DNA from: Clostridium ljungdahlii
Lineage (GTDB): Bacteria > Bacillota > Clostridia > Clostridiales > Clostridiaceae
Length of the DNA: 64,000 bases
Assembly: GCF_001636845.1 (NCBI RefSeq)
Contig: NZ_LITT01000058.1
Coordinates: 221,062-285,061 of the forward strand
Direction: 5' to 3'
Shown here: one piece after another, positions 47,761 through 58,336 of the stretch
Layout: the number at the start of each line of letters is the position of its first letter
Position numbering within the stretch: the first letter of the stretch is position 1
Program-made: the position numbers and the translations under genes
Notes under the pieces: model-generated
The model's input: the letters and a program-made list of their open reading frames with translations, nothing else
Database searches by the model: none
What the model was told of the DNA's origin: nothing

Positions 47761-48630
47761 ATGAAATTTAAAACAATTTTTAGTAAATTATTGATAGTGC
47801 TTATGGCTATAACTGTAGTTTTACCTATTTCAGGAAATAGAGTTTATGCAGATGCCTATAAAGTTGTAACCTTGGGAGGAGATCTCACAAATAGCCAGAA
47901 AGAAGAAATGCTTAAGTATTTTGGAGTTACTAGACAGGATGCTAATGTAATAGATGTCAATATAGATGAAGAGAAAAAATATTTAGGAGATGTTGCAAGC
48001 AGTGATAAAATAGGTACAAAATCTATATCCTGTGCTTATGTAGAACCAACGTCCAGTGGTGGATTAAATGTATCTACAAATAACATATATTGGGTAAGCA
48101 GCAGTATGATAAAAAATGCACTGATTACTGCAGGAATAAAAAATGCAAATGTTAAGGCATCAGCTCCTTTTAATGTATCTGGAACAGCAGCTCTTACTGG
48201 AATTTTAAAGGGGTTTGAAAATAGTGCAAACGGTGGCAAAATTGATGAAAATAAAAAGAAAGCTGCTAATGACGAATTGGTTACTACAGGAGAGTTAGGA
48301 GACAAGATAGGGAAAGACAAAGCTGCTGGTGTAATGAATGATATAAAAACACAAGTAGTTAAAGATAAGCCTTCAACTGAAGCTGGGGTAAGAAAGATAG
48401 TTGAAAATGTAACTAATAACTATAATTTAAATTTGAGCACCGGAGATATTGATAAAATAACTAATGTTATGAATAAAATAAATGGTTTAAATTTGAATTT
48501 TGGAGATATAAAAAGTCAGTTAGGTAGTGTTGCAGATCAGTTAAAGGGTACTTTATCTAGCGAACAGACTCAGGGATTTTTTGCTAAAATTATTAATGCA
48601 GTTAAAAACTTTTTTTCTAATCTATTTTAG
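47761..48630 (+). CDS. Secreted DUF1002 family protein (YpuA-like)
   Basis: This 289-residue protein has a signal peptide (residues 1-30, ending VYADAYKVV). It matches the DUF1002 pattern: VVTLGGDLTNSQKEEMLKYF, then SCAYVEPTSSGGLNVST, a VSSSMIKNALITAGIKNA block and an alpha-helical C-terminal half ending in a hydrophobic, aromatic tail (NAVKNFFSNLF). Function is unknown; Bacillus YpuA is the known relative. AAAAGGAG precedes the ATG. Confidence 0.87.
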   Translation: MKFKTIFSKLLIVLMAITVVLPISGNRVYADAYKVVTLGGDLTNSQKEEMLKYFGVTRQDANVIDVNIDEEKKYLGDVASSDKIGTKSISCAYVEPTSSGGLNVSTNNIYWVSSSMIKNALITAGIKNANVKASAPFNVSGTAALTGILKGFENSANGGKIDENKKKAANDELVTTGELGDKIGKDKAAGVMNDIKTQVVKDKPSTEAGVRKIVENVTNNYNLNLSTGDIDKITNVMNKINGLNLNFGDIKSQLGSVADQLKGTLSSEQTQGFFAKIINAVKNFFSNLF

Positions 48631-48836
48631 TATAGTTTAGAACTAAGAGTGGATAATTGAAAGTCATGGATGATTTCCTTCTGTTAAAATTACAGAAAAT
48701 CTAAAATATAGTGCCATTGAAGCAAAGCTTCAATAAGCTTTAAATTTAAGATTTTTCCTAACATAGTGGAGAAAAATTATCATTTACTCTTTATTCTTAA
48801 CTTTTAACTATTAATTCAAATATAATTGGAGGTAGC
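48631..48836. repeat. Intergenic region with dispersed repeat (TTGGATAATTGA type), copy 2
   Basis: Begins with GTGGATAATTGAAAGTCATGG, matching the copy at 34521 at 24 of 28 positions, and ends with TTTAACTATTAATTC. No gene is seen. A GAGGTAGC/GCTACCTC hairpin follows at 48830-48852. Confidence 0.6.
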
Positions 48837-48897
48837 GACAGTTGCTACCTCAAGTTATACAAAGTTATATAAACTTACTTGGTATTAATATTTTATC

Positions 48898-49044
48898 AAT
48901 GAAGAAATGGTGAATGATTTAATTAGTATAGTTACTTGTTTTTCTGCTAGATTATATGGAGCAAGAGGTGGAAGAAAAGTTAAAAAAGATATCCAAAAAT
49001 CTATTAAAGAAATAGAAAAGGAAAGAAGAGGTGAAAAGACCTGA
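48898..49044 (+). pseudogene. 3' remnant of an IS607-type serine recombinase gene (tnpA)
   Basis: A 49-codon open stretch without its own start ends in TGA. The peptide reads EEMVNDLISIVTCFSARLYGARGGRKVKK, matching the C-terminal end of IS607-family TnpA (typically a V-x-D-L/I-x-x-I/L-x-x-F-S-x-R-L/V-Y-G motif). An in-frame stop lies just upstream at 48886-48888 and the catalytic N-terminal domain is gone. The expected tnpB gene is missing. Confidence 0.65.
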
Positions 49045-49109
49045 TTTTTGGATAGCTAATAGAAAAAAATTATTAGGATTAGTGAGTTAGTATTAACTTT
49101 AAAATAGAT

Positions 49110-49320
49110 CAAAATTTGCACAAGTACACCTAGTAGGAAAGGCTTGTGTGATTAGAAATATTTTAGGGGCTGAGTAACACTCGCAATTTTGTTGGACTTT
49201 ATAGGGATAGTAATTGAATTATAAAGGCTGATACAAAATTTTAATGCGGAAGTATTAACCTTAGTAGTTGAATCCTGTGAAGCTACCACGTTATTAACGG
49301 ATAATGTAAAAATATTAGAC
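49110..49320 (+). ncRNA. Possible remnant of the tnpB guide-RNA (reRNA) end of the IS607-type element
   Basis: About 80 bases after the tnpA remnant is a G-rich, structured-looking stretch (TACACCTAGTAGGAAAGGC ... TTGTTGGACTTTATAGGG ... GAATCCTGTGAAGCTACCAC) unlike the surrounding AT-rich DNA. This style resembles the right ends of TnpB-bearing elements, where the overlapping guide RNA lies. No tnpB is left. This is a judgement from memory of such ends, not a family search. Confidence 0.35.
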
Positions 49321-49358
49321 GAGTAAGATTATCGAATATTTAGAAATCAGGAATAATT

Positions 49359-49694
49359 TTGGAATATAAAAATTATAAGATGGAAACTTTTATACCTGAG
49401 GAATATGTGACAAAACTTCGGGAGAGTTTGAATGATATAGGAGCACTAAGTATAGGTGGAAATTATGACAACTGTATGTCAGTTTCTAAAGTTACAGGGT
49501 ATTGGAGACCCCTTTCAGGAGCAAATCCGTTTAAAGGAGAAAAAGGTGAAGTAAGTGAAGAAGAGGAATGTAAAGTAGAGTTTTGCTGTAAGAGTGACAT
49601 AGTGGAAAAAGCTATAAGCACCATAAGAAAGGTTCATCCTTATGAAGAACCGGTTATAAATGTAATACCTCTTTCGAATTTTGTAAAATATTAA
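49359..49694 (+). CDS. Small NIF3/CutA-like domain protein
   Basis: This 111-residue protein resembles the CutA-like domain inserted in YqfO/NIF3-type proteins. KMETFIPEEYVTKLRESLNDIGALSIGGNYDNCMSVSKVTGYWRP, then KVEFCCKSDIVEKAISTIRKVHPYEEPVINVIPL (HPYEEP motif) are its conserved parts. These are seen as stand-alone genes in clostridia. The TTG at 49359 has AGGA about 7 bases upstream; the alternative ATG at 49380 lacks a site. The cellular role is unknown, though metal-dependent assembly is plausible. Confidence 0.8.
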   Translation: MEYKNYKMETFIPEEYVTKLRESLNDIGALSIGGNYDNCMSVSKVTGYWRPLSGANPFKGEKGEVSEEEECKVEFCCKSDIVEKAISTIRKVHPYEEPVINVIPLSNFVKY

Positions 49695-49729
49695 AAAGCA
49701 TGAAGTTATAGTAACTTCATGCTTTTTAA
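49692..49729. terminator. Bidirectional terminator
   Basis: AAAAAGCATGAAGTTA pairs with TAACTTCATGCTTTTT between convergent genes, with T- and A-tracts on both sides. Confidence 0.9.
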
Positions 49730-49735
49730 TATATA

Positions 49736-51850
49736 TCATATTTTTAATTTTGAAACTAATCCTTTAAGATTTTCATTTCTTTCTTTAGCATATTCTGAAA
49801 GATGCTTAGCTTTCTCTGATTTTTCTACTATTGTGTTAGTTTTTTCAGCAATCGTAGTAGTTCCGTTTGCACCTTCATTTGCAGCAGTTGTTACACCATT
49901 TATTATTTCCGATAAATTTTTAATTGAATCAAGAATTTGGTTTGATGCATCATCAAATTCTGAAACCATGTTTTTAATGGAGTTTGCATCTAAACTGTAC
50001 TTATCTGCTGCGTCAAGCATAGTTTGGTAATCTAGTTTAACGTTATTTGTCATATAATCCATCATACCATTTGCACTTTGTGCAAGATTATTTACTGAAG
50101 CAATTACCTTTTCTGTTATTTGTTTAATTTTTGAAACTGCATTAGAAGAATCATCTGCAAGTTTTGCTATTTCATCTGCAACTACTGAAAAACCTTTACC
50201 GGCTTCTCCAGCTCTTGCTGCTTCTATTGCTGCATTAAGAGCTAGAAGACTAGTTTGTTCGGTTATTTCCATTATGGTATTTGAAAGAACAGTAATTTCA
50301 TCAACAGATTTTGATTGTTCTAAGGCACTTTTAAGTTTTTCACTTGTTTCCTCATAAATTTCAAGCCTTTTTTTCTCTGATTCTAAAAAGCCTGCCTTCA
50401 ATTTTTTTGCAGTATCATCAATTTCTTTAGCTGATACCGCACCTTCTTTAGCCTTGTTGGCTATAACTTCCACTGATTTTTCTATTTCATTTGATGTAGC
50501 ATTCATTTCTTCTGTAGATGCTGCTGTTTCTTCCATAGTTGCTGATAACTCTTCAGTAGTTGAAGCAACATCTTCTATATTTGAATTTAATTCTTCCATA
50601 TGTTTTACAGTGTCTATAACTGCACCCTCTACATTTGAGGACTCCTCTTTGACACCTAGAACAAGTTCCCCAATGGAACCTTGCATTTTATCAATGGATT
50701 TTGCAAGTATACCTATCTCATCTTCCTTATGTAAAAATTCTTCTGGTATTTTCTCAGTAAAATCAGCATTCGAAAGCACTTCCAGATGGTTACATGCTAC
50801 AGTTACAGGATAAATATTTCTTTTAATAAGAATAAACATTAATGCAATTACTGCTAGGGTAATAATTATAGCCATAAGCATTATTATTCTGAAAAGTTGG
50901 GTATATTCAACATACATTTGTTTATCTGAAATTATTGAGACAAAGGTCCATTTGTTAGCTACTCCATTTAAAGCTATAGGAGAGTATGCTTTTAGTGATA
51001 AAGTTCCTGTTGCTATGGCTTTTTTGTGTGTTTGGAAACTTTCACCATTAGAGATTTTATCCAAAGTATCTTTTTCACTTTTATCTAGATCAACTACATT
51101 ATTGTTCACTAATCCTTGGTTTTTACCATTCGCAACAATTTTGCCTGTATTTGTAATTATTGATGCATAACCATCCATAGGTTTTGCCTTATTGACAGTT
51201 TGCTGTAGATTTTCGAGTTTAATATCTGCTCCTACAACTCCTAAAAAATTTCCACTATCATCAAGTATAGGCATTGTTAGTGAAGTAATTAAAATGTTTT
51301 TGCCATCTACTTTATATGTATATGGTTCTATTAAACAAGTTTTTTTCGTTTTCTTTGGAAGAAAATAATAATTTCCACTACTTTCATCATTATAGCCTGT
51401 ACAAGGTTCTAGTTTTATGCTTCCGTTTTCTCGTACGAGATAGGGCACAAATCTACCAGTAGCATCATAACTATCCTTATTTATATAGGCACTATCTTTT
51501 CCGTCAAATGTATTAGGTTCCCAAGCGGTGTATAATCCTAGTATATTGCTATTTTTTTCTAGTGTAGTTTTTAAAATCTCAATTACTTGTTCTCTGCTTA
51601 AACTTCCTGATTTTTTACAATATAGAACAGTATTTTTTATTCCTTCAATAGTAGCCTGTGATACTTTAAAGTCTCCCTGTATATCTTTTGCGAAGGCATC
51701 TGACACCTGCTTTGCTTGTTCGCTGGCTTGATTATAAGAACTTTGTTGAACTTTTTTAAGTGTAACACCTTCAATAATAGCAATTCCTAAAAGCACTACT
51801 ATGCCAAGCGTAATACTTAATTTAGTCGCTAGATTTAATTTTTTAAACAT
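49736..51850 (-). CDS. Methyl-accepting chemotaxis protein with extracellular Cache domain
   Basis: This 704-residue chemoreceptor has an N-terminal helix (about residues 12-32), a large extracellular dCache-like sensor domain (residues 35-310, with [16 protein letters not shown] and [16 protein letters not shown] features), a second helix at about 315-340, a HAMP region, and a long cytoplasmic coiled coil. The signalling hairpin near residue 575 is highly conserved: [20 protein letters not shown] and [30 protein letters not shown] precedes the ATG. The ligand is unknown; no CheA or CheW is adjacent. Confidence 0.94.
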   Translation of the reverse strand: MFKKLNLATKLSITLGIVVLLGIAIIEGVTLKKVQQSSYNQASEQAKQVSDAFAKDIQGDFKVSQATIEGIKNTVLYCKKSGSLSREQVIEILKTTLEKNSNILGLYTAWEPNTFDGKDSAYINKDSYDATGRFVPYLVRENGSIKLEPCTGYNDESSGNYYFLPKKTKKTCLIEPYTYKVDGKNILITSLTMPILDDSGNFLGVVGADIKLENLQQTVNKAKPMDGYASIITNTGKIVANGKNQGLVNNNVVDLDKSEKDTLDKISNGESFQTHKKAIATGTLSLKAYSPIALNGVANKWTFVSIISDKQMYVEYTQLFRIIMLMAIIITLAVIALMFILIKRNIYPVTVACNHLEVLSNADFTEKIPEEFLHKEDEIGILAKSIDKMQGSIGELVLGVKEESSNVEGAVIDTVKHMEELNSNIEDVASTTEELSATMEETAASTEEMNATSNEIEKSVEVIANKAKEGAVSAKEIDDTAKKLKAGFLESEKKRLEIYEETSEKLKSALEQSKSVDEITVLSNTIMEITEQTSLLALNAAIEAARAGEAGKGFSVVADEIAKLADDSSNAVSKIKQITEKVIASVNNLAQSANGMMDYMTNNVKLDYQTMLDAADKYSLDANSIKNMVSEFDDASNQILDSIKNLSEIINGVTTAANEGANGTTTIAEKTNTIVEKSEKAKHLSEYAKERNENLKGLVSKLKI

Positions 51851-52180
51851 GCCAACTCTCCTTTCAAATTTTATATGACAATTAATAACATAATTATCAT
51901 ATATTTATGCACTTTTCATTATTTTTCTTTACCTTTATTTATTCGTTATGTATGAGTAGAAAAATTAGTGCAAATATTAAATATTTTAGTAAAAGTTAAG
52001 GAATTTTGTAGATAATGTATATGTATATCAAGTATAGACAGTGAAATCAAAAGGTTGTATAATACATTTAAATTTAATAAAGAATGCTTCTTTACTTTAT
52101 GTGCTTATTCTGAATGCTTTCGACTTAATTTTTATATGCGAAAGTTGAGTAAATTACAATGAATAATTGTAAATAGGCTA
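51851..52180. other. Intergenic region between the chemoreceptor and the leu leader
   Basis: AT-rich, with stops in all frames and no gene. On the minus strand it should carry the chemoreceptor promoter. I see no strong hairpin or repeat. Confidence 0.5.
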
Positions 52181-52209
52181 TTGACATGAGATTCTATTTA
52201 TATTATACT
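52181..52209 (+). promoter_or_regulatory. Sigma-A type promoter of the leu operon
   Basis: TTGACA (52181-52186), 17-base spacer, TATACT (52204-52209), shortly before the first T-box leader. The arrangement is a near-consensus vegetative promoter. Confidence 0.8.
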
Positions 52210-52234
52210 TACTAATATCATAAATAGTTAATTG

Positions 52235-52442
52235 TAAAAACTTAGATAGGGATTAGTAGATTTGTATTATATTTTAAGAGAGTGGTGAAGGGTGTAAATC
52301 CACATATAGTATATTTTGAACTCGCCCTGGAGTTGTAGGCTGAATTATAGTAAGCTGAGCCGGCGAAAGCCGTTATTAAATTAAGTAAAAATTTGGATGG
52401 TACCGCGACAGACTTCTCGCTCCAAGAGAAGCCTGTTTTTGT
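52235..52442 (+). promoter_or_regulatory. Leucine T-box leader 1
   Basis: Stem I with GAGAGTGGTGAAGGGTGTAAATCC. The specifier position in GAA-CTC-GCCCTGGAG is CTC (52321-52323), a Leu codon. The T-box itself (TGGTACCGCGACAGA, 52398-52412) is followed by a terminator (CAGACTTCTCGCTCCAAGAGAAGCCTG, T-run). The base after TGG is T, matching the A discriminator usual for tRNA-Leu. Confidence 0.93.
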
Positions 52443-52485
52443 ATTATAATTTTGCGGTATATAAAAAACTGAAAATAAGAAAACT

Positions 52486-52693
52486 GTGATAGGGAATAGT
52501 AAATGTAATTTATATTTTAAAGAGAGTGGGAAAAGGTGAAAACCCATAGATGTTGTACATTGAACTCATCCTTGAGTTATAGGCTGAAATTACAGTAAGC
52601 TGTATCGGTAAAATGCCGTTATTGAATTGAGTAATAATTTGGGTGGTACCGCGAACAGACTTCTCGCCCCAAGAGAGGCCTGTTTTTTTATAC
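52486..52693 (+). promoter_or_regulatory. Leucine T-box leader 2 (tandem)
   Basis: A second complete T-box follows directly. The specifier is in GAA-CTC-ATCCTTGAG, again CTC (52566-52568). The T-box motif is GGGTGGTACCGCGAACAGA, with its own terminator (ACAGACTTCTCGCC...GAGAGGCCTGTTTTTTTA). Two in series make read-through require two uncharged-tRNA events, sharpening the response. Confidence 0.93.
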
Positions 52694-52755
52694 CCCTAAA
52701 TATTAAAAGAAATTGAAATAGAAGTTTTTTTACTGGCCAGCAAAAAACTTGTGTT

Positions 52756-52812
52756 AGGCATTTGAAAGAAAATAGGATAACATACTGACTGATTATTTCT
52801 TTGAAAATGCCT
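52756..52812. repeat. 55-bp dispersed hairpin repeat, copy 2 (before leuA)
   Basis: AGGCATTTGAAAGAAAATA pairs with TATTTCTTTGAAAATGCCT around about 20 unpaired bases, nearly matching the copy at 13338-13392. It lies between the second T-box and the leuA ribosome site. Confidence 0.85.
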
Positions 52813-52843
52813 TATATAAAAATAAATTTAGGAGGATTTAATC

Positions 52844-54376
52844 ATGAGTAAGATAAATATATTTGATACTACACTTAGGGATGGAGAGCAGACGCCAAAT
52901 GTCAGTTTAAACATAAATGATAAACTTACAGTTGCAAAACAACTTCAAAAATTATCTGTGGATGTTATAGAAGCTGGATTTCCAAGAGCTTCGGAAGGAG
53001 ATTTTGAAGCAGTTAAGGCTATAGCACAAAATATAGAAGGACCTGTGATAGTTGGTCTTGCAAGAGCTGTAAAAGATGATATATGTGAAGCTTGGGAAGC
53101 TCTTAAATATTCTAAAAAACCTAGAATTCATGTTTTTATTGCTACATCAGATTTGCATATGAAATATAAACTTAAAATGGAACCTGATGAAGTTTTAAAG
53201 AAAGCAATTGAAATGGTAACTTATGCTAAAAGCTTGTGTCCTAGCATAGAATTTTCTCCAGAAGATGCTACAAGGACTAGACCTGAGTTTTTATATAAAG
53301 TAGTAGAAGCTGTTATAGATGCAGGGGCAGATGTGGTAAATATACCAGATACAGTGGGTTATACTACTCCAAGTGAATATGGAGCGCTTATAAAAGGAAT
53401 TAAAGATAATGTGCCCAATATAGACAAAGCCATAATAAGTGTTCACTGTCACAATGATCTAGGCCTTGCCGTGGCAAATTCCCTGGCAGCTGTTGAAAAT
53501 GGAGCACAGCAGGTTGAATGTGCAGTAAATGGCTTAGGGGAGAGAGCAGGAAATGCAGCACTTGAAGAAATAGTAATGGCAATTAAAACTAGATTTGATT
53601 GCTTCAATTGTGAAACAGGTATTGTAACAGAAGAAATAACAAGAACCAGCAAGCTTGTGAGTCATATAACTGGAATGCAGGTTCAAAATAATAAAGCTGT
53701 AGTAGGTGCAAATGCATTTGCACATGAATCAGGTATACACCAGCATGGTGTTTTAAATTGCAGGGAAACTTATGAAATTATGACACCTGAATCTGTGGGA
53801 CTTAAGAAAAGTCTTATAGTGTTAGGAAAACATTCAGGAAGGCATGCTTTTGTAGAACGTCTTGAAGAATTGGGATATAAAAATTTAGGTAAAGAAAAAA
53901 TAGATGAAATATTCAAAGAATTCAAAGATTTGGCCGATAAAAAGAAGCATGTTTCAGATGAAGACATAGAAAGTCTTGTAAAAAATGAAATTTTCCAGGT
54001 TCCTGAAGTATTTAACTTAAAATACTATCAGGTTTCTACAGGAAATGCAGTGACATCAACTTCTACTGTGGAAATAGAATATGACGGTAAAAATATAAAA
54101 GAAGCTTCCTGCGGTGATGGTCCTGTAGATGCTACTTTTAAGGCTATTGAAAAAGCTATAGGGATAGATGTTACGTTAAATGACTATTTTATAAAATCTG
54201 TAGGATATGGTAAAGATGCACTAGGGGAGGCTACTGTAAAGATTGAAAAAGAAGGTAAAATTTTTTCTGCTAAAGGAGTAAGTACAGATATAGTAGAAGC
54301 AAGTGGCAAAGCATTTATAAATGCTATGAACAAAATTCATTATGAGAGTTCTCTAAAAAAAGTTGAAGAATGCTAA
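52844..54376 (+). CDS. leuA: 2-isopropylmalate synthase LeuA
   Basis: This 510-residue enzyme condenses acetyl-CoA and 2-oxoisovalerate, the first committed step to leucine. [15 protein letters not shown] carries the HMGL-like metal Asp. [16 protein letters not shown] supplies His residues. [17 protein letters not shown] and GIHQHGVLN complete the catalytic TIM-barrel. The C-terminal LeuA regulatory domain (about residues 380-505) binds leucine for feedback inhibition. TAGGAGG precedes the ATG. It is the first gene after two leucine T-boxes. Confidence 0.95.
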   Translation: MSKINIFDTTLRDGEQTPNVSLNINDKLTVAKQLQKLSVDVIEAGFPRASEGDFEAVKAIAQNIEGPVIVGLARAVKDDICEAWEALKYSKKPRIHVFIATSDLHMKYKLKMEPDEVLKKAIEMVTYAKSLCPSIEFSPEDATRTRPEFLYKVVEAVIDAGADVVNIPDTVGYTTPSEYGALIKGIKDNVPNIDKAIISVHCHNDLGLAVANSLAAVENGAQQVECAVNGLGERAGNAALEEIVMAIKTRFDCFNCETGIVTEEITRTSKLVSHITGMQVQNNKAVVGANAFAHESGIHQHGVLNCRETYEIMTPESVGLKKSLIVLGKHSGRHAFVERLEELGYKNLGKEKIDEIFKEFKDLADKKKHVSDEDIESLVKNEIFQVPEVFNLKYYQVSTGNAVTSTSTVEIEYDGKNIKEASCGDGPVDATFKAIEKAIGIDVTLNDYFIKSVGYGKDALGEATVKIEKEGKIFSAKGVSTDIVEASGKAFINAMNKIHYESSLKKVEEC

Positions 54377-54410
54377 TATATAATATAAATTTTGATAGGA
54401 GTTGATAAAC

Positions 54411-55676
54411 ATGGGCATGACCATGACGCAAAAAATACTAGCTCACCATGCAAAAATGGATGAAGTAAAGGCAGGACAATTAATAAAAGTTAAATTGGAT
54501 TTAGTACTTGGGAATGATATAACTACGCCAGTAGCTATAAATGAGTTTAATAAAATTGGTCTTAACAATGTTTTTGACAAAAATAAAATAGCTATTGTGC
54601 CTGACCACTTTACACCAAATAAGGATATAAAATCTGCAGAGCAGTGTAAATATGTTAGAGAATTTGTAAAGAAGATGGAAATCAAAAATTATTTTGAAGT
54701 TGGAAGAATGGGAATAGAGCATGCTTTAATTCCAGAAAAAGGTCTTGCAGTTTGTGGAGATGTAGTAATAGGTGCAGATTCTCATACTTGTACTTATGGA
54801 GCTTTAGGTGCATTTTCTACAGGAATTGGTAGTACAGATATGGCAGCAGGTATGGCTACAGGGGAAGCTTGGTTTAAGGTGCCAGAAGCTATAAAATTTG
54901 TTCTTAAAGGAAAGCTTACTAAATGGGTAAGTGGAAAAGACGTAATACTTCATATTATTGGTATGATAGGAGTAGATGGGGCACTTTATAAATCCATGGA
55001 ATTTGCAGGTGAAGGAGTAAGTTCACTTACTATGGATGATCGTTTTACCATATGTAATATGGCCATTGAAGCAGGGGCTAAAAACGGAATTTTCCCTGTA
55101 GATGAAAATACTATAAATTATGTGAAAGAACATTCAAAGAAAAATTATACTGTATATGAAGCAGATAGTGATGCTGAGTATAGCCAGGTTATAGAAATAG
55201 ATTTATCAAAAATTCGTCCTACAGTGGCATTTCCACATATACCTGAAAATACAAAGACCATTGATGAGGTAGGAGACATAAAAATAGATCAGGTTGTCAT
55301 AGGTTCCTGTACTAATGGTAGAATAGGAGATTTAAGGGCAGCAGCTAGCATTTTAAAAGGAAGAAAAGTTAATGAAAATGTAAGAGCTATTATTTTCCCT
55401 GCTACTCAAGCTATATATCTTCAGGCAATGAAAGAAGGACTTATTGAAATATTCATAGAGGCAGGGGCAGTGGTAAGTACTCCTACCTGTGGACCTTGTC
55501 TTGGTGGACATATGGGAATATTGGCAGAAGGAGAAAGGGCAGTTTCCACTACCAATAGAAATTTTGTAGGTAGAATGGGACATGTAAAGAGTGAAGTATA
55601 CCTGGCAAGTCCAGAAGTAGCAGCAGCTTCAGCAGTAACAGGTAAAATTTCATCACCAGAGGAGGTAGTAAAATAA
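54411..55676 (+). CDS. leuC: Isopropylmalate isomerase large subunit LeuC
   Basis: This 421-residue aconitase-fold enzyme uses a [4Fe-4S] cluster to isomerise 2- to 3-isopropylmalate with LeuD. Cluster ligands are in [12 protein letters not shown] and [35 protein letters not shown] is the conserved domain mark. It is the HACN/LeuC-type long form of Clostridia and archaea. A TTG at 54402 is open, but AGGAG lies across it, so the ATG at 54411 is chosen. Its stop overlaps the leuD start. Confidence 0.94.
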   Translation: MGMTMTQKILAHHAKMDEVKAGQLIKVKLDLVLGNDITTPVAINEFNKIGLNNVFDKNKIAIVPDHFTPNKDIKSAEQCKYVREFVKKMEIKNYFEVGRMGIEHALIPEKGLAVCGDVVIGADSHTCTYGALGAFSTGIGSTDMAAGMATGEAWFKVPEAIKFVLKGKLTKWVSGKDVILHIIGMIGVDGALYKSMEFAGEGVSSLTMDDRFTICNMAIEAGAKNGIFPVDENTINYVKEHSKKNYTVYEADSDAEYSQVIEIDLSKIRPTVAFPHIPENTKTIDEVGDIKIDQVVIGSCTNGRIGDLRAAASILKGRKVNENVRAIIFPATQAIYLQAMKEGLIEIFIEAGAVVSTPTCGPCLGGHMGILAEGERAVSTTNRNFVGRMGHVKSEVYLASPEVAAASAVTGKISSPEEVVK

Positions 55677-56170
55677 TGATAAAAGGAAAGGCAATTAAGT
55701 ATGGAGATAATGTAGATACGGATGTTATAATTCCAGCTAGATATCTAAACACCAGTGACCATAAGGAACTTGCTTCTCACTGTATGGAGGATATAGATAA
55801 AGATTTCTCAAATAAGATAAATAAGGGAGATATAATGATAGCTGGTAAAAATTTTGGATGTGGTTCTTCTAGAGAACATGCACCTATAGCTATTAAAGCT
55901 TCTGGAATAAGCTGTATTATAGCTGAGACATTTGCTAGAATATTTTTTAGAAATTCCATAAATATAGGACTTCCTATAATGGAATGTGAAGAAGCTGCAA
56001 AGGACATAGATGAAAAAGATGAAGTATCTGTAGATACAGTTTCTGGAGTAATAACAAATATAACTAAAAGCAAAACTTATAAAGCTGTTCCTTTTCCTGA
56101 ATTTATGCAGAAGATCATAAAATCAGAGGGACTTATAAACTATATAAAAGAAGAGGTGGAAAACAAGTGA
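55676..56170 (+). CDS. leuD: Isopropylmalate isomerase small subunit LeuD
   Basis: This 164-residue swivel-domain subunit pairs with LeuC. It begins [23 protein letters not shown] and has the [18 protein letters not shown] loop that closes the active site, then [17 protein letters not shown]. It is the short form paired with archaeal/clostridial LeuC. The ATG shares a base with the leuC stop (TAATG), and its own stop overlaps the leuB start, so translation is coupled. Confidence 0.95.
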   Translation: MIKGKAIKYGDNVDTDVIIPARYLNTSDHKELASHCMEDIDKDFSNKINKGDIMIAGKNFGCGSSREHAPIAIKASGISCIIAETFARIFFRNSINIGLPIMECEEAAKDIDEKDEVSVDTVSGVITNITKSKTYKAVPFPEFMQKIIKSEGLINYIKEEVENK

Positions 56171-57231
56171 AGATAGCTATAATACCAGGAGACGGAATTG
56201 GAAAAGAAATAATTGCACAGGCAAAGAAAGTGTTAAAGGCAGCCTCTGTAAAATATAAATTTGATTTTGAATATGAGGAAGTACTTTTAGGTGGCGCTGC
56301 AGTGGATGCCACAGGAGTTCCTCTTCCAGATAAGACTGTTGAAGTTTGCAAAAAAAGTGATGCTGTACTTTTAGGCGCAGTAGGCGGACCTAAATGGGAT
56401 AGTTTGCCTAGTAAACTTAGACCAGAAGCTGGTCTTTTGGGTATAAGAAAAGCCCTTGGGGTATTTGCAAATTTGAGACCTGCCATACTATTTCCAGAGC
56501 TTATATCAGCTTCAAATTTAAAACCAGAAGTACTTGGCGGCGGCTTAGATATTATGATAGTAAGAGAATTAATAGGTGGGGCGTATTTTGGAGAGAAAAA
56601 CAGAATAGATATTGAAGGTGGAAAAAAAGCCTGGGATACCATAAGTTATACCAGCTTTGAAATAGATAGAATTACTAGAAAGGCTTTTGAAATTGCAAGA
56701 AAGAGAAATAACAGACTTACTTTAGTAGATAAGGCCAATGTACTTGAAAGTTCCAAGCTGTGGAGAGAAGTAGTGGGAAACATAGCAAAGGAATATGAAG
56801 ATGTAGAAATAAATTATATGTATGTGGACAATGCTTCCATGCAGCTTATAAGAGATCCTAAACAATTTGATGTAATTTTAACTGAAAATATGTTTGGAGA
56901 CATTTTAAGTGATGAAGCTTCAATGCTTACGGGTTCTCTTGGAATGCTGCCTTCTGCAAGTGTAAGGGGAGATTCCTTTGGATTATATGAGCCTGTACAT
57001 GGTTCTGCACCAGATATCGCAGGGCAGAATAAGGCAAATCCAATTGGAACAATTATGAGTGTTGCCATGATGCTTAAGTATAGTTTTGATATGGAACAGG
57101 CCTATGTGGATATAAAAAATGCCATATCAAAAGTGCTTAAAGAAGGTTACAGAACAGGTGATATAGCACTTGAAGGATCAAAATTAGTTGGTACAGAAGA
57201 AATGGGAGACTTAATAGTTAAGAATTTATAA
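56167..57231 (+). CDS. leuB: 3-isopropylmalate dehydrogenase LeuB
   Basis: This 354-residue NAD-dependent enzyme oxidises and decarboxylates 3-isopropylmalate. Marks include [70 protein letters not shown] and [28 protein letters not shown], followed by [21 protein letters not shown]. The GTG start overlaps the leuD stop in GTGA. It is the last gene of leuACDB. Confidence 0.95.
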   Translation: MKIAIIPGDGIGKEIIAQAKKVLKAASVKYKFDFEYEEVLLGGAAVDATGVPLPDKTVEVCKKSDAVLLGAVGGPKWDSLPSKLRPEAGLLGIRKALGVFANLRPAILFPELISASNLKPEVLGGGLDIMIVRELIGGAYFGEKNRIDIEGGKKAWDTISYTSFEIDRITRKAFEIARKRNNRLTLVDKANVLESSKLWREVVGNIAKEYEDVEINYMYVDNASMQLIRDPKQFDVILTENMFGDILSDEASMLTGSLGMLPSASVRGDSFGLYEPVHGSAPDIAGQNKANPIGTIMSVAMMLKYSFDMEQAYVDIKNAISKVLKEGYRTGDIALEGSKLVGTEEMGDLIVKNL

Positions 57232-57238
57232 TGTAGAG

Positions 57239-57479
57239 TTTCTAAGTAAAAATAAACTTATACTCCGAATATTTTTACAACCACAAGTATGTTAAATATT
57301 TTGATAAGCCTAATTAGAAAATTTGTAAGAACCTAAGGAATTTTGAAAACTCGTACCTCAGACAATTCAAAATTCCTAAGTTTTTTAACAAATTTTCCAT
57401 TAAGGCTTATATACAAAATATTTAAATATACTTGTTTATTGTAAAATATTCTTACGTATAAGTTTATTTTAGTTAGAAA
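57239..57479. mobile_element. 241-bp imperfect palindrome, MITE-like element
   Basis: The left arm starts TTTCTAAGTAAAAATAAACT and the right arm ends AGTTTATTTTAGTTAGAAA. The arms match inward for more than 100 bases each, including AAGTATGTTAAATATTTTG with its partner, TAAGCCT/AGGCTTA, GAAAATTTG/CAAATTTTC and CCTAAGGAATTTTGAA with its partner. They meet at a short central loop (ACTCGTACCTCAGAC). No ORF is present. It lies right after leuB, so it may also act as a terminator. Confidence 0.8.
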
Positions 57480-57524
57480 TATTACAGATTGAAAACTTTA
57501 AACTTGACTTAATGTTAATTTAGA

Positions 57525-57602
57525 AATTTTAGAATTTTAGATATGTCTGAGGTATGAGTTTAGATAAGCTTCTAAGATTCTCTAAAATACCTCACTAAGA
57601 CT
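57525..57602. repeat. Partial inverted copy of the palindrome's core
   Basis: TTAGAATTTTAGATATGTCTGAGG and TGTCTGAGGTATGAGTTT (57544-57561) match the reverse complement of the palindrome core (AAACTCGTACCTCAGACA at about 57347-57364) with one difference over 18 bases. It lies between the palindrome and the transposase remnant. Confidence 0.65.
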
Positions 57603-57659
57603 TATAAAAAAGTTTTTAAGTGTGATTTCAATGTTGAAAATAGATATTTAATAGTAAAC

Positions 57660-58322
57660 TTGGATAAGTGGCTTAAATATGCTAAGTACATGATTAATGG
57701 CTACTCTATTAGGAAAAGTGCTAAAATTGTAGAAATTAACATAGCAACAAGTTTCTTTTGGAGACATAAAATTCTCGATTGCATAAGCACATTTTTAGGT
57801 AAAGGATACGTTGATGGTGTTGTTGAAGCAGATGAAGTATTCTTTGCAGAAAGTTTTAAAGGTACAAAACCTTCTAACATGCCAAGACACTCTCGTAAAA
57901 GAGGCAAACAAGTTAAGAAAAGGGGTATCTCCAAGGAAAAGGTTTGCATTGCTACTGTTATTGATAGGCAGGGTAATTTAATTATGGAATTAGCATGTAA
58001 AGGTAGAATTACATCTAATGAATTAGAAACATTATATTATGGGCATATAGCAAATGGTTCTATACTTTGTACTGATAGTCATAAAAGTTATATTCAATTT
58101 ACAGATGATTTATCATTAGAACATAAACGTATAAAAAGAGGAAAACATAAAGAAGGATTATATCATATTCAACATATTAATGCTCTCCATAGCAATTTAA
58201 AGAAATGGATGAATAGGTTTAATGGTGTTGCAACAAAATATATAAGTAATTATATTATTATCAAGAGCAAATTTACAAAAAACATTAAAATACAAAACCC
58301 TCAATATAATATACATGTATAA
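57660..58322 (+). pseudogene. N-terminally truncated IS1595-family (ISXO2-like) transposase
   Basis: The 220 codons match the C-terminal two thirds of an IS1595/ISXO2-type DDE transposase. LDKWLKYAKYMINGYSIRKSAK and SFFWRHKILD are the helical linker; VEADEVFFAESFKG carries the first catalytic Asp and Glu; ILCTDSHKSY carries the second Asp; the segment HINALHSNLKKWMNRFNGVATKY ends the ISXO2 core. The usual N-terminal zinc ribbon (about 100 residues) is absent and upstream DNA shows only repeat remnants. No ribosome site is seen before the first TTG at 57660. Confidence 0.8.
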
Positions 58323-58336
58323 TATGTTACAATAAT

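Noticed and set aside
57660..58322. Complete functional transposase
   Set aside because: The N-terminal zinc-ribbon part of ISXO2-like proteins is absent and no good start site exists.
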